From the NCBI RefSeq assembly GCF_003051085.1, contig NZ_QAOM01000007.1:62001-126000 (forward strand): a stretch of DNA of 64,000 bases. The letters run 5' to 3'. Below, in pieces: positions 36,881-47,554 of the stretch. The notes beneath the pieces were generated by a model. That model made no database searches. It saw nothing but the letters and a program-made list of their open reading frames with translations, and was not told the DNA's origin. Both the position numbers and the translations under genes were made by a program. The stretch's first letter is position 1, and each line of letters begins with the position of its first letter. This stretch comes from Trichococcus patagoniensis (lineage in GTDB: Bacteria; Bacillota; Bacilli; Lactobacillales; Aerococcaceae).

Positions 36881-38758
36881 TTGGCAGAACGTATTTCAGA
36901 AGAAAAATTAGCGCAGATCAGAACCGAAACTAATATTGTTGATGTCGTCAGCCAATATGTACAACTAAAAAAAAGAGGCAAGAATCATTTTGGGTTTTGC
37001 CCGTTCCATGACGAGAAGACCCCCTCATTTTCTGTAGCGGAAGAAAAACAGATTTTCCACTGTTTCAGCTGCGGAAGAGGAGGGAATGTTTTTACTTTTT
37101 TGATGGATGTCGAGGGTATTTCATTCGTTGAAGCAGTCATTAAGACAGCCGAATTAAGCAACATTGAGTTGGATTTCTCGTACGAAAATCATGCGCAGGA
37201 TAATCCGCTGCAGTCAAAGAAAGAAAAACTGATCCAAATCCATGAGGAAGCGGCGGCTTTTTACCATCAGGTCCTCATGAATACCGTTACGGGGCAAGCT
37301 GCGCTGGATTACATGATCCAACGCGGCTTCACGCCGGAGACACTGAAAGAATATCAAATAGGTTTTTCGCCATCCAATCGGACGGCGCTCTTTCAAATGC
37401 TGAAAGCGAAGGCTTTCGATGAAAGTCTCCTTCAGGAAAGTGGTATTTTCACGGATAGGCAAGGTCAAAACGAACTTTTCGATCGGTTCTCAGCTCGGAT
37501 CATTTTCCCGTTGCGGAACGCGAAAGGAAAGACTGTCGCTTTTTCAGGCAGAATTCTGCAGGCTACCCCTGTGGATGACACAGGTTACCATGAAGCAAAA
37601 TACCTTAACAGCCCCGAAACACTGTTGTTCAATAAACGGGATTTCCTTTTCAACTTCGACAAAGCCCGCAGTGAAATCCGGAGACATTCAGAAGTGATCC
37701 TTTTCGAAGGGTACATGGATGTCATATCCGCTTGGCAAGCGGGTGTTAAGAATGGCGTCGCCTCGATGGGAACCAGCCTGACGGATGAACAGAACCGGAT
37801 ATTGACGAAGACGGCCGATAAAATAGTCATTGCCTATGATGGCGATCGTCCCGGTGTCGAAGCGACCAAGCGCGCCATAGAAATATTGGAACGCAACAAG
37901 CACTTCGATATCTCGATTTTTCCGCTGGAAGCAGGCATGGATCCGGATGAATACATCCAACAGAAAGGTCCGGAGGCATTCGTCAAGGCACTGAAAAACA
38001 GCCGGGAAACAGTCATTCAGTTCTATTCACGCTACCTCAAGATGAATCTGAACCTGGATTCCGAAAAAAATCGCATCACTTATATCGAAACCATGCTTAA
38101 GGCTTTGGCTCCCTTGGATTCATTGATCGAAAGAGAGCTTTACATGAAGGACATCGCGGATGAATTCAGTATTCCGGTGGATATCCTGCAGAAGCAATTG
38201 AAGGGGTACCAACAAGAAGTGCTTCAGCAGCGGCCTGAACGCGAGCCGGTCAGGCGAACCGCGCCGCATGATGCCGCCCCTCATGCAATGTATCCAAGCA
38301 CGAGCAAACGCAAGGTGACCCAGGCAGAGCAAAGTGAAAAGCAACTGCTTTACCGACTGTTTCATTTCGAGGAAGTCTGGTCGTATCTGAATGAGATTGA
38401 CGCAGATTTCAATTTCATCCACGATGATTATCAGACAATCTACATTTTGTATGAAGAGTTTTTCAGGCAGACTGGGTTGGTCGGGAATATCGACCAATTT
38501 TTGGACCGCATCAACAATCAAGCTCTCCAAAATGTGATTACGGAGATTGAATGGTTCCAATTGGATTCGGAAGTCACCTATCAGGAAATTCAGGATCTCG
38601 TCCATATCATCCGGGACAAGTCGTCCCTTCAGGACCAACTGACCAAGAAACAGGCAGAAATGAAGGAAGCCCGAAAGAAAAATGACAATGAGCGTCTGAA
38701 GACAATCATGTTGGAAATCGTTTCCCTCTCAAAAGAATTAAAAGCAACAAAGAAATAG
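36881..38758 (+). CDS. dnaG: DNA primase
   Basis: Synthesises RNA primers at the replication fork. The 625-residue protein starts with a CHC2 zinc-binding domain ([13 protein letters not shown]...[10 protein letters not shown]), then the catalytic core ([18 protein letters not shown] Glu in EGYMDVIS and Asp pair in AYDGDRPG), and a C-terminal DnaB-binding domain (about 460-625). TTG at 36881 is preferred: AAGGTGGGAG is well placed and the N-terminus [23 protein letters not shown] matches the family. The frame is open further upstream, but that would read through the ysxC terminator and the promoter. Confidence 0.95.
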   Translation: MAERISEEKLAQIRTETNIVDVVSQYVQLKKRGKNHFGFCPFHDEKTPSFSVAEEKQIFHCFSCGRGGNVFTFLMDVEGISFVEAVIKTAELSNIELDFSYENHAQDNPLQSKKEKLIQIHEEAAAFYHQVLMNTVTGQAALDYMIQRGFTPETLKEYQIGFSPSNRTALFQMLKAKAFDESLLQESGIFTDRQGQNELFDRFSARIIFPLRNAKGKTVAFSGRILQATPVDDTGYHEAKYLNSPETLLFNKRDFLFNFDKARSEIRRHSEVILFEGYMDVISAWQAGVKNGVASMGTSLTDEQNRILTKTADKIVIAYDGDRPGVEATKRAIEILERNKHFDISIFPLEAGMDPDEYIQQKGPEAFVKALKNSRETVIQFYSRYLKMNLNLDSEKNRITYIETMLKALAPLDSLIERELYMKDIADEFSIPVDILQKQLKGYQQEVLQQRPEREPVRRTAPHDAAPHAMYPSTSKRKVTQAEQSEKQLLYRLFHFEEVWSYLNEIDADFNFIHDDYQTIYILYEEFFRQTGLVGNIDQFLDRINNQALQNVITEIEWFQLDSEVTYQEIQDLVHIIRDKSSLQDQLTKKQAEMKEARKKNDNERLKTIMLEIVSLSKELKATKK

Positions 38759-38784
38759 CCCGCATCGAATGGAGGAATCATTTT

Positions 38785-39918
38785 ATGGCAATCGAAAAAA
38801 ATGATCAAGGTTTCACGTTAGAACAGGTAACCAAAAAGCTGATCGCAGAACACAAATTATTGGGGTCCGTCTTCTATGACGAATTGGCCGATAAGATAGC
38901 TACACCTTTCCAATTGGACGCGGATGCAATGGATAAGCTGATACAAAAAATGGAAGACGGCGGTGTCAGTGTCGTAGACGCAGACGGCGGTCCGACTGCC
39001 CGTCAACTTGCCAAAGAAACAGTGAAGCCTGAAAAACCAGCAGCCAAAAAGGTTGAAGAAGAAGACCCGATGGCTGTGCCTCCCGGAGTGAAAATCAATG
39101 ACCCGGTCCGCATGTACCTGAAGGAAATCGGCCGTGTGCCTTTGCTGAACGCAGAGGAAGAAGTCAATTTGGCTCTCCGCATCAAAGAAGGCGATCAGGA
39201 AGCGAAACAACAATTGGCTGAAGCCAACTTGCGTCTGGTCGTTTCCATCGCAAAACGTTATGTGGGCCGAGGCATGCAATTCTTGGATCTGATCCAGGAA
39301 GGGAACATGGGTCTGATGAAAGCTGTCGAAAAATTTGACCACACCAAAGGGTTCAAATTCTCTACCTACGCAACTTGGTGGATCCGTCAAGCCATCACCC
39401 GTGCCATCGCCGACCAAGCCAGAACAATCCGTATCCCTGTGCATATGGTTGAAACAATCAATAAATTGGTCCGTATCCAACGGCAATTGCTGCAGGATCT
39501 GGGACGCGAACCGACACCGGAAGAAATCGGTGCCGAAATGGACCTTCCGACTGAAAAAGTCAGAGAAATCCTGAAAATCGCCCAAGAGCCCGTTTCCTTG
39601 GAAACGCCTATCGGAGAAGAAGATGATTCCCATTTAGGCGATTTCATCGAAGATCAGGAAGTCCTGAGCCCGGCTGACCATACTGCCCAAACGCTTCTGA
39701 AGGAACAACTTGAGGAAGTTTTGGACACTTTGACCGACCGTGAGGAAAACGTCTTGCGTCTGCGCTTCGGACTTGATGACGGGAATGTGCGGACTTTGGA
39801 GCAAGTGGGTAAAGTATTCGGCGTCACCCGCGAGCGGATCCGTCAAATCGAAGCGAAAGCTTTGCGCAAACTGCGCCACCCAAGCCGCTCGAAACAATTA
39901 AAAGATTTTCTTGAGTAA
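38785..39918 (+). CDS. rpoD: RNA polymerase primary sigma factor SigA
   Basis: The housekeeping sigma-70 factor, 377 residues. Region 1.1-like N-terminus, region 1.2 ([16 protein letters not shown]), region 2 with [17 protein letters not shown] for -10 recognition and melting, region 3, and region 4.2 ([21 protein letters not shown]) for -35 recognition. It directly follows dnaG (26 bases), part of the conserved macromolecular synthesis operon; rpsU is not present here. Confidence 0.98.
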   Translation: MAIEKNDQGFTLEQVTKKLIAEHKLLGSVFYDELADKIATPFQLDADAMDKLIQKMEDGGVSVVDADGGPTARQLAKETVKPEKPAAKKVEEEDPMAVPPGVKINDPVRMYLKEIGRVPLLNAEEEVNLALRIKEGDQEAKQQLAEANLRLVVSIAKRYVGRGMQFLDLIQEGNMGLMKAVEKFDHTKGFKFSTYATWWIRQAITRAIADQARTIRIPVHMVETINKLVRIQRQLLQDLGREPTPEEIGAEMDLPTEKVREILKIAQEPVSLETPIGEEDDSHLGDFIEDQEVLSPADHTAQTLLKEQLEEVLDTLTDREENVLRLRFGLDDGNVRTLEQVGKVFGVTRERIRQIEAKALRKLRHPSRSKQLKDFLE

Positions 39919-39927
39919 TAGCACCCT

Positions 39928-39955
39928 AACCCGAGGTATTGCACTCGGGTTTTTC
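39928..39955 (+). terminator. Terminator after rpoD
   Basis: AACCCGAG and CTCGGGTT around GTATTGCA, followed by TTTC. Confidence 0.9.
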
Positions 39956-40010
39956 TTATGCCATTTTTCGGAACGATGTTAGGATTAATGGGATATATGA
40001 AATGGAACTA

Positions 40011-40019
40011 TGCTAAAAT
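40011..40019 (+). promoter_or_regulatory. Extended -10 promoter for trmK-yqfO
   Basis: TGCTAAAAT (hexamer TAAAAT, 40014-40019), 37 bases before the trmK start. Confidence 0.6.
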
Positions 40020-40055
40020 AGAACCATCAGCAAAAATGGAAATGGAGGGATAAGG

Positions 40056-40757
40056 TTGAACAATCAACAATTATCCGTAAGACTCGAGACAGTCGCAGGT
40101 TTTGTCCCTGAAAATGCCCGACTGGCCGATATAGGCTCGGATCACGCATATCTGCCTTGTGTTTTGGCAGCGCGCGACGTCATCAGTTACGCATTGGCAG
40201 GGGAAGTTGTGAAAGGCCCCTTCGAATCGGCAGCGGAACAAATCAGAACATCAGGAGTCGGCAACCGCGTCAGCGCCAGACTTGGCGATGGCATGGATGT
40301 GATTGAGCCGACGGATCATATAAACGTCGTCACCATCTGCGGGATGGGTGGGGACTTGATTTCCAAAATTCTGGAAAAAGGCAGACTGAAAGATAAATTG
40401 GTCGGTGTGGAACGGTTGATCCTTCAGCCCAATAATGGAGAAAAGAAACTGCGTGAATGGTTGATTGCCCACCAATACAAAATCATCGACGAAACGATAG
40501 TGGAAGAAAACGGAAAGATTTATGAAATCATCGTTGCCGAAAATGCTGAGACGGCCGAAAACTACACTGATCTGGAATACAGTTTCGGCCGTTTCCTGCT
40601 TCAGACAAAAAATGAAACGTTCCGCAAAAAATGGTTATCCGAAATCGACAAATGCCAATACATATTGGACAGCATGCAAAAAGCAAGCAATGATCTGAAC
40701 GAAAAAGAACAGCAAGTGATCAATAAAATCAATGAAATTAAAGAGGTGCTGGGATGA
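40056..40757 (+). CDS. trmK: tRNA (adenine-22-N1)-methyltransferase TrmK
   Basis: A 233-residue SAM-dependent enzyme that methylates A22 of tRNA. SAM motif I is RLADIGSDHAYLPC and the catalytic-type motif NVVTICGMGGDLIS follows; the C-terminal third is a coiled-coil-like helical domain (LDSMQKASNDLNEKEQQVINKI). TTG start behind ATGGAGGGA. It overlaps yqfO by four bases, the standard Firmicute order after rpoD. Confidence 0.94.
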   Translation: MNNQQLSVRLETVAGFVPENARLADIGSDHAYLPCVLAARDVISYALAGEVVKGPFESAAEQIRTSGVGNRVSARLGDGMDVIEPTDHINVVTICGMGGDLISKILEKGRLKDKLVGVERLILQPNNGEKKLREWLIAHQYKIIDETIVEENGKIYEIIVAENAETAENYTDLEYSFGRFLLQTKNETFRKKWLSEIDKCQYILDSMQKASNDLNEKEQQVINKINEIKEVLG

Positions 40758-41887
40758 GAAGCATTACTGGTTATGAATTCATCGAGTTATTCGAATCGCA
40801 TGTTCCGACTTGGCTGGCAGAAGAGGGGGATCCGGTGGGCCTCCATTTGGGAGACTTGAGCCGTCCGGTCCGCCGTATTTTGGTGACGCTTGATGTCCGT
40901 CCGGAAGTCGTTCAGGAGGCCATCGAGAAGCAAGTCGACTTTATCTTCTCCCATCATCCGCCGATCTACAGACCGTTAAAAAATCTGGACGTTTCAGACA
41001 AGCAAACAAAGATGTACGTGGATCTGCTGAAACATGACATCAGCGTCTATGCGGCCCATACGAATCTGGATAATGCGAATAACGGGATGAACGATTGGCT
41101 CTCTGAAGCTTTGGGGCTGTTGGATGTTGAAATTATGGACGTCACGAAGCGCGTGCCTGTGAAAAAAATATCTGTATGCGTGCCGAATGGCGATTGCAAT
41201 CGTGTCCGTGTGGCTATGACAGATGCTGGCGCGGGGAACATTTCCGACGAATACAGCCACTGCTCCTATGAGGCGCAAGGCGTTGGTCGCTTCACGCCGC
41301 TTGAAGGCGCGAAACCTGCCATCGGCCATATCAATGAACCCGAAGCGGTGCAGGAGAAAAAAATTGAGATGATCGTCGAAGATAAATACTTGGCGGAAGT
41401 GTTGGAGGCGCTGTATGAATCGCATCCATACGAAGAACCCATCTACGAAATCTATACGATCAATAATTTCCAACGCGAATACGGTCTGGGAAGGGTCGGC
41501 AATTTAGCCTTGCCGATGTCGTTGCGTTCCTTTATCCAGTACGTGAAGGATGTTTTCCAGATCGAAGGCATGCGCTTCATCGCAGCCGATTTGGATCAGA
41601 CGATCACCCGCGTTGCCATCTGCGGCGGGGATGCCGGCAAATATTATCGAAAAGCAATCAAAAAGGGTGCGGATGTCTATATCACTGGCGATGTCTACTA
41701 CCACACGGCCCACGATATGCAGGCTGATGGACTGACCGTCATCGATCCGGGCCATCACATCGAACAGATCTGCAAACCGAAATTATTGGAATTATTCAAT
41801 GCATGGAAAAAAGAAAATGGGTGGGATCTGGAAGTGATCGCTTCCGAAATCAATACGGATCCTTTTATTTTCGACAGTCAATTGTGA
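40754..41887 (+). CDS. yqfO: Nif3-like dinuclear metal centre protein (YqfO)
   Basis: A 377-residue member of the Nif3/YqfO family, annotated in places as GTP cyclohydrolase I type 2. The dimetal site is contributed by FSHHPPIYRPLK, AAHTNLDNANNGMN and the C-terminal DPGHHIEQ. The family's inserted PII/CutA-like domain is present at about 130-245, making this the long form. The physiological reaction is unsettled. Translationally coupled to trmK. Confidence 0.92.
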   Translation: MRSITGYEFIELFESHVPTWLAEEGDPVGLHLGDLSRPVRRILVTLDVRPEVVQEAIEKQVDFIFSHHPPIYRPLKNLDVSDKQTKMYVDLLKHDISVYAAHTNLDNANNGMNDWLSEALGLLDVEIMDVTKRVPVKKISVCVPNGDCNRVRVAMTDAGAGNISDEYSHCSYEAQGVGRFTPLEGAKPAIGHINEPEAVQEKKIEMIVEDKYLAEVLEALYESHPYEEPIYEIYTINNFQREYGLGRVGNLALPMSLRSFIQYVKDVFQIEGMRFIAADLDQTITRVAICGGDAGKYYRKAIKKGADVYITGDVYYHTAHDMQADGLTVIDPGHHIEQICKPKLLELFNAWKKENGWDLEVIASEINTDPFIFDSQL

Positions 41888-41901
41888 GAGGATGTCAATG
41901 A

Positions 41902-43143
41902 ATGCAAGAAAAATTAGTGAACCGTTTTTTGAAATACGTTAAATTTGAGACAAGATCGGATGAAAAAAGTCCGACAGTGCCTTCTACCCAAAATCAGGTG
42001 GACTTCGCCAAAACTGTTTTGATGCCGGAACTGGAATCCATCGGACTTTCGGATATCCAATACAATGCGGCCAATGGCTTCGTGACGGCAATTTTGCCCA
42101 GAAATTCCGAAAAAGCTTTTCCTGCTATCGGGTTCATCGCCCATATGGATACAGCTGATTTTGAAGCGGCACATGTAAATCCGCTTATTTGGGATGACTA
42201 TGCGGGCAACGATCTGATCTTGGATGCTGAAACACAGCTGATCCTTTCACCGAAGGATTTTCCTTCTTTGAAGAACTACATCGGCCAGACTTTGATCACT
42301 ACCGACGGGAAAACGTTGCTGGGTGCGGACGACAAAGCCGGCATCGCCGAAATCATCACAGCTTTGGAAGCGATAAAAGCAGCGGATAATTTGGAACACG
42401 GGGACATCAAAGTCGCTTTCGGACCGGATGAGGAAATCGGCCGTGGAGCTGATCTTTTTGATGTGGCTGGCTTCGGCTGCGACTTTGCCTATACGATGGA
42501 TGGCGGACCATTGGGAGAACTTGAATTTGAAAGCTTCAATGCAGCGCAAGCTATCGTGACGATCCGTGGCAAAAATGTGCATCCAGGCACTGCCAAGGAC
42601 ACGATGGTGAATGCAATCAAATTGGCCATCGCTTACGATAGCGCTTTGCCGCAAAATGAAGTGCCTGAACAAACCGAAAAGCGCGAAGGTTTCTATCATC
42701 TGTTGGGCATCGAAGGCAATGTGGAAGAAAGCAAGATGACCTACATCATCAGGGATCATGACAAGGATCTTTTTGAGAACAGGAAAACCACCATGCTTAC
42801 GCTTGCGGAGCGCATGAACAAGGAATTGGCTGAAGAACGCCTTACTATCGAAATGCACGATCAGTACTACAACATGGGGGAAGTGCTGAAGGAAGATATG
42901 CGTCCAGTCGATCTGGCAGAAACGGCGATGAAGTCACTGGGGATCACCCCGATCATCGAACCGATCCGCGGCGGGACGGACGGATCCAAGTTGTCCTTCA
43001 TGGGTCTGCCCACTCCGAATATCTTTGCCGGGGGAGAAAACTTCCACGGACGCTATGAATTTGTGTCTGTCCAATCAATGGAGAAGGCAGTTGCGGTCAT
43101 CGTGGAGATCATCAAACAAAGCCAAGGATACGGAGAACAATGA
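41902..43143 (+). CDS. pepT: Peptidase T (tripeptide aminopeptidase)
   Basis: Zinc M20 peptidase, 413 residues, releasing the N-terminal residue of tripeptides. Metal ligands lie in FIAHMDTADF, GADDKAGIAEI and FGPDEEIGRGAD; the dimerisation domain is inserted in the middle, and IRGGTDGSKLSFMGLPTPN completes the site. The start ATG lies 14 bases after yqfO with GAGAGGATG upstream. Its stop overlaps the small membrane gene that follows. Confidence 0.95.
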   Translation: MQEKLVNRFLKYVKFETRSDEKSPTVPSTQNQVDFAKTVLMPELESIGLSDIQYNAANGFVTAILPRNSEKAFPAIGFIAHMDTADFEAAHVNPLIWDDYAGNDLILDAETQLILSPKDFPSLKNYIGQTLITTDGKTLLGADDKAGIAEIITALEAIKAADNLEHGDIKVAFGPDEEIGRGADLFDVAGFGCDFAYTMDGGPLGELEFESFNAAQAIVTIRGKNVHPGTAKDTMVNAIKLAIAYDSALPQNEVPEQTEKREGFYHLLGIEGNVEESKMTYIIRDHDKDLFENRKTTMLTLAERMNKELAEERLTIEMHDQYYNMGEVLKEDMRPVDLAETAMKSLGITPIIEPIRGGTDGSKLSFMGLPTPNIFAGGENFHGRYEFVSVQSMEKAVAVIVEIIKQSQGYGEQ

Positions 43144-43403
43144 GAAATCCAGTGCTCATTTACTTCATCTTGGCGAACCTCGTGCTATTCATTTTGATGG
43201 GCATCGATAAAAAGAAAGCGCGGCAGAAAGCTTGGCGCATACCGGAACGCAATCTGCTCCTGCTCGGATTTTTCGGTGGCGGCCTGGGCGGACTGCTGGG
43301 GATGCATCACTTCCGGCATAAGACGAAACACCAGAGTTTCAAGGTAGTCTTCGCTTTGGGCACACTCTTGACCGGCATCGCATCCTATTTCTTGTTCATA
43401 TGA
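43140..43403 (+). CDS. DUF1294 family small membrane protein
   Basis: An 87-residue protein with an N-terminal membrane helix (VLIYFILANLVLFILMGI), the DUF1294 signature DKKKARQKAWRIPERNLLLLGFFGGGLGGLLGM and a terminal helix ending SYFLFI. The family (B. subtilis YsdA) has no known function. It overlaps the pepT stop by four bases, so it is translated with it, and a bidirectional terminator follows. Confidence 0.9.
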   Translation: MRNPVLIYFILANLVLFILMGIDKKKARQKAWRIPERNLLLLGFFGGGLGGLLGMHHFRHKTKHQSFKVVFALGTLLTGIASYFLFI

Positions 43404-43407
43404 AAGT

Positions 43408-43449
43408 AAAATGCCGCTATTTCCCATTCGGAAGATAGCGGCATTTTTT
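43408..43449. terminator. Bidirectional terminator between DUF1294 gene and degV
   Basis: AAAATGCCGCTAT and ATAGCGGCATTTTTT flank a TTCCCATTCGGAAG loop; it serves both converging genes. Confidence 0.93.
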
Positions 43450-44299
43450 ATTTATTTTTCATGAGGAATTGGATGGATACGGCTTCGGGGCCGGCGTGGG
43501 TCATGACGCTGGCGCTGGCATAGGACGTGTACATCTCTGCGTTGGGAAACGCAGCCTTCAGCATGCCGATGATTTGGTTCGAATATTCCGACAAACCGTC
43601 ATGCGTGATGCCGATCGCTTCAACATCCAGGTATTTCTGCTTCAGCTCTTCGATGATTTCTTCGTAGCGCTTGACGATTGCTTTTGTGCCGCGGCCTTTG
43701 ATATCGGTAGTCAAGGCGCCGTCGATCATTTTCAGGTTGGCTTTGATGTTCAGCAGCGTTGTGATGCGGCCCATTGTTTTTCCGATACGGCCGCCCTTGA
43801 CCATGTTTTCCAGGTTGACGATGCAGATGTAAAGCAAGGTCCGCTCCTTAACGGCAGTGACCCGAGGCAATGCTTCCGCCACTGTCAATCCTTCCGCCGC
43901 ACATTTGGCAGCTTCCAATACTTGGAAGGCAGCGGCTCTAGCGCAAAACTTCGAATCGATGACGGTGACTTTACCGTGGGCGAGTTTAGCCGCCTGGTGA
44001 GCAGAATTGACGGTTCCGCTCAACGTTTCGGTTACATGGATGGACAAAACCTCGCTGCCATCTGCCGTCAATTCATTGTATTTATCCAAAAAAGTGCCCA
44101 TGGCTGGTTGGGATGATTTCGGCAATTCCTTGCTGTTCATCATTTTTTCAAGAAACTCGGGTTTGGTTATGGTGACGCCGTCGTAATACAGCACGTTAGC
44201 GATCATGGATGAAAGCGGGATTACGGTGATTCCATATCTGTCAATTTCTTCTGCGGACAATTCCGTTGTGGAATCGGTCACAATTTTGAAGTTTGGCAT
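43448..44299 (-). CDS. degV: DegV family fatty-acid-binding protein
   Basis: A 283-residue protein of the FakB/DegV family, which holds a fatty acid for phosphorylation by FakA. Seen: N-terminal FKIVTDSTTELS, the TSQP-type region KSSQPAMG, VTVIDSKFCARAAAFQVLEA, and the C-terminal THAGPEAVSIQF that packs near the acyl carboxylate. Start at 44299 follows AAGGAGA; a longer in-frame start is not supported. It is a single minus-strand gene between converging and diverging neighbours. Confidence 0.92.
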   Translation of the reverse strand: MPNFKIVTDSTTELSAEEIDRYGITVIPLSSMIANVLYYDGVTITKPEFLEKMMNSKELPKSSQPAMGTFLDKYNELTADGSEVLSIHVTETLSGTVNSAHQAAKLAHGKVTVIDSKFCARAAAFQVLEAAKCAAEGLTVAEALPRVTAVKERTLLYICIVNLENMVKGGRIGKTMGRITTLLNIKANLKMIDGALTTDIKGRGTKAIVKRYEEIIEELKQKYLDVEAIGITHDGLSEYSNQIIGMLKAAFPNAEMYTSYASASVMTHAGPEAVSIQFLMKNK

Positions 44300-44428
44300 G
44301 ATGATTCTCCTTCGTTGCAGTCTTATTTCCTTAAGCATAGCAGATTTTTCAGGAAAAGTAACGCAGTTATCACTATGATTGTAAGCATATTCTTCTATTG
44401 TTGATGTTTTTTCATGTAGAATAGATTA

Positions 44429-44437
44429 TGCTATAAT
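44429..44437 (+). promoter_or_regulatory. Extended -10 promoter for truB-ribF-hemW
   Basis: TGCTATAAT is a perfect extended -10 (hexamer 44432-44437), 35 bases before truB. Confidence 0.75.
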
Positions 44438-44471
44438 AGGTTAGTTGTAGAAGAAAGTAGGTTACAGACAT

Positions 44472-45383
44472 ATGGACGGAATATTACCTTTATGGAAAGA
44501 ACGCGGCATGACAAGTCACGACTGCGTATTCAAACTGAGAAAAATATTGAAAACTAAAAAAGTGGGGCATACCGGTACACTGGATCCGGAAGTTGATGGC
44601 GTTTTGCCGATCTGCATCGGGAAAGCCACAAAAGTCGTCGAGTTTTTGACTGACACGGACAAAGCTTACGAAGGGGAAATCACTATCGGAGTCGCCACAA
44701 CGACTGAGGACAGCCAAGGCGAAACGATCGCGAAGGCGCCGGTTGCGCAAGACCTGTCTTTGGCCGAAATCGATGCTGCGATGGAAGCCATGGTTGGCGA
44801 AAGCATCCAAGTTCCGCCGATGTATTCCGCGGTCAAGGTGAACGGAAAAAGGCTGTACGAATACGCCCGCAAAGGTTTGACCGTCGAAAGGCCGCAAAGA
44901 AGCATCCACGTCATGAGTTTCGAGCGGATTTCAGAACCCGTCTATCATGCGGAAGAGCAAACGATGTCCTGGAGTTTCCGGGTAACTTGCGGAAAAGGGA
45001 CCTATGTGCGGACCTTGGCTGTCGATTTGGGCGCATCATTGGGTTATCCGGCGTACATGTCTAGCCTGACGCGCACGATGAGCGGATCCTTCACGAAGGA
45101 TGATTGCCTCACGCTGCAGCAAGTGGCTGAAGCAATGGCAAACAACGAAATTGACGCGCATCTGAAGCCGATCGACTCGGTATTCGAAGCGTATCACCAG
45201 ATTGCGCTTGACGATGAACTGTGGGATAAGGTGAAAAATGGTGCGGTTCTTCCGAAAGAGGGACCATTTGAAACCATGGATGCCCCCGTTTTGTTCACCT
45301 ACCAGGGCAAAATCGTGGCGATGTACGAACCGCATCCGACCAAATCCGGTTTCATCAAACCCAGAAAAATGTTCCTATCATAA
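44472..45383 (+). CDS. truB: tRNA pseudouridine-55 synthase
   Basis: Forms pseudouridine 55 in the T loop of tRNAs. The 303 residues contain the N-terminal GILPLWKERGMTSHD, the catalytic Asp in GHTGTLDPEVDGVLP, and the KGTYVRTLAVDLG motif; a PUA-type C-terminal domain follows. The ribosome binding site is weak. It is followed 22 bases later by ribF, as in many bacteria. Confidence 0.96.
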   Translation: MDGILPLWKERGMTSHDCVFKLRKILKTKKVGHTGTLDPEVDGVLPICIGKATKVVEFLTDTDKAYEGEITIGVATTTEDSQGETIAKAPVAQDLSLAEIDAAMEAMVGESIQVPPMYSAVKVNGKRLYEYARKGLTVERPQRSIHVMSFERISEPVYHAEEQTMSWSFRVTCGKGTYVRTLAVDLGASLGYPAYMSSLTRTMSGSFTKDDCLTLQQVAEAMANNEIDAHLKPIDSVFEAYHQIALDDELWDKVKNGAVLPKEGPFETMDAPVLFTYQGKIVAMYEPHPTKSGFIKPRKMFLS

Positions 45384-45405
45384 ACACCAAGGAGTTGCCT
45401 TAGCA

Positions 45406-46368
45406 ATGGAAATAATGCATATACATCATCCCTATGACCAAAAACTGATGCCAGACGAGCAAGTCGTGTTGGCGTTGGGCTACTTTGACGGCGTCCATCG
45501 AGGACATCAAGAAGTGATCAAAAGGGCAAAGGAAGTTGCCGAAAAGAAGAACCTCAAACTTGCCGTCATGAGCTTCAATCATCATCCGAGCATCGTTTTC
45601 CAGAAGATGAACCCGGAAACGATGCAGTATTTGTCGACCGTCAACCGAAAAGCCGAAATATTCGAAAGCTTGGGCGTTGATTATTTCTTCGTCATCTCAT
45701 TCACATCTGCCTTTGCCTCTTTGAGACCGCAGGAATTTGTCGACCAATACATCAGCGGCTTGCATGCTGCCGCAGTCGTTGCCGGTTTTGATTACACCTA
45801 TGGGCCCAGAGAAATCGCGGATATGAAGCAATTGGTGAACTATGCAAAAGGCCGCTTCGAAGTCATCGAAGTTGCCGAATTGAAGAACGAAGCCGAAAAA
45901 ATCAGCTCCACCCATATCCGGGAAGCATTAATCGATGGGAATATGGAAAAAGCGAATGAATACTTAGGCTATATCTATCAGAACGACGGCACGGTCATCC
46001 ATGGCGATGCGCGAGGCAGGCTATTGGGTTTCCCGACTGCCAATATCCAGACCGAAAAACACACACGCTTGCCAAGGAATGGCGTATACATCGTGAGCAT
46101 CAGAGTGAACGGAACCTGGTACCGCGGCACGGCTTCGATCGGGCACAACATCACTTTTGAAGCTGGCCGCGATAAAACCGTGGAAGTATATATACTGGAC
46201 TTCGATAAAATGATCTACGGTGAAGATGTAACTGTCAGATGGCATCATTTTATCCGCAGCGAAATCAAATTTTCAGGCGTCGACCAACTGATCGCGCAGC
46301 TTAAAAGTGATGAAGCCGATACGATCGCCTATTTTAAGGAGCACCCATTGGATGAGGTGACCCTCTAA
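45406..46368 (+). CDS. ribF: Bifunctional riboflavin kinase / FAD synthetase
   Basis: Converts riboflavin to FMN and FAD, and so produces the ligand of the riboswitch at 8425. The 320 residues contain the nucleotidyltransferase domain with LGYFDGVHRGHQEVI and SSTHIREAL, then the kinase domain with GRLLGFPTANIQ. A longer reading frame overlapping truB is rejected because AAGGAG at about 45388 points to ATG 45406. The hemW start follows its stop immediately. Confidence 0.96.
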   Translation: MEIMHIHHPYDQKLMPDEQVVLALGYFDGVHRGHQEVIKRAKEVAEKKNLKLAVMSFNHHPSIVFQKMNPETMQYLSTVNRKAEIFESLGVDYFFVISFTSAFASLRPQEFVDQYISGLHAAAVVAGFDYTYGPREIADMKQLVNYAKGRFEVIEVAELKNEAEKISSTHIREALIDGNMEKANEYLGYIYQNDGTVIHGDARGRLLGFPTANIQTEKHTRLPRNGVYIVSIRVNGTWYRGTASIGHNITFEAGRDKTVEVYILDFDKMIYGEDVTVRWHHFIRSEIKFSGVDQLIAQLKSDEADTIAYFKEHPLDEVTL

Positions 46369-47499
46369 ATGGCAGCGGCTTATTTGCATATCCCTTTCTG
46401 CGAACACATCTGTTTCTATTGCGACTTCAATAAAGTGTTCTTGGAAGGCCAGCCGGTCGATGAATATGTGGATGCTTTGATAAAGGAAATGCAGCTGTCG
46501 AAACAACTGCACCCTCAAGAAGAGATCAGCACTTTCTATATCGGCGGCGGCACACCTACGACACTGAATGAGCGCCAGCTGGAGAAGCTGTTGAACGGAA
46601 TCCGCAGCACCTACTCCATGCCGAAGGGCGCCGAGTTCACGATGGAAGCCAATCCGGAAAGTATTTCTTTCGAGAAGCTGAAGATCATGCGTGATTATGG
46701 GGTCAACCGTTTGAGCATGGGTGTCCAATCATTCAATAACGATATCCTGAAAAAAATTGGCCGCATCCATACAGCCGAGCAAGTGTACGCTTCTGTGGCC
46801 GATGCCCGCAGAGCCGGATTCGAAAACATGACCATCGATCTGATCTTCCGGCTGCCGAACCAAACGATGGCCGATTTTGAAGACAGTCTTAAAAAAGCCT
46901 TGGAATTGGATTTGCCGCATTACTCGATCTACGCTTTGATCCTCGAGAATAAAACGGTTTTCTACAACTTGATGCGTCAGGGGAAACTGCCGTTGCCTTC
47001 GGAAGACACAGAGGCAGATATGTACGCTCTTGCCATCGAGACGATGTCAAAAAACGGCAGGAATCAATACGAAATCTCCAACTTTGCGTTGCCGGGCTAT
47101 GAATCCCAGCACAATCTTACCTATTGGAAAAATGAGTCCTATTTCGGTTTCGGGGCAGGTGCGCACGGCTATATCGATGGGATCCGCTACCACAATCATG
47201 GACCGATCCAGCAGTATCTGGCGCCATTGCGTGAAAATGAGCTGCCTATCATCCGGCAGCAGCAGTTGTCGAAAAATGAACAGATGGAAGAAGAAATGAT
47301 TCTGGGTCTGCGTACGATGGTTGGCGTCAGCCAAAAACATTTTGCCGATAAATTTCAGACCCCGCTGTTGGATCAGTATGCTGCCGTCATCGCGGATTTG
47401 GTTGCGGACGGCCTGCTTCTGGTCGATGGCGACAGGATCCGTTTGACCCAAAGAGGTGTTTTCCTTGGTAATGAAGTATTCCGTTCTTTCTTGATGTGA
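46369..47499 (+). CDS. hemW: Radical SAM protein HemW
   Basis: A 376-residue radical SAM protein. The cluster motif is CEHICFYC (C-x3-C-x2-C) in YLHIPFCEHICFYCDF, followed by YIGGGTPTTL and MEANPESIS. It belongs to the HemN-like group that lacks the N-terminal extension of true coproporphyrinogen dehydrogenase and is regarded as a haem chaperone (HemW). Position before hrcA is the conserved one. The frame abuts ribF with no gap. Confidence 0.93.
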   Translation: MAAAYLHIPFCEHICFYCDFNKVFLEGQPVDEYVDALIKEMQLSKQLHPQEEISTFYIGGGTPTTLNERQLEKLLNGIRSTYSMPKGAEFTMEANPESISFEKLKIMRDYGVNRLSMGVQSFNNDILKKIGRIHTAEQVYASVADARRAGFENMTIDLIFRLPNQTMADFEDSLKKALELDLPHYSIYALILENKTVFYNLMRQGKLPLPSEDTEADMYALAIETMSKNGRNQYEISNFALPGYESQHNLTYWKNESYFGFGAGAHGYIDGIRYHNHGPIQQYLAPLRENELPIIRQQQLSKNEQMEEEMILGLRTMVGVSQKHFADKFQTPLLDQYAAVIADLVADGLLLVDGDRIRLTQRGVFLGNEVFRSFLM

Positions 47500-47554
47500 A
47501 TGTGTTCGTTGTCTGTGGGGTGCCCATAATGTTATGAAAAATGATTGTATTCCG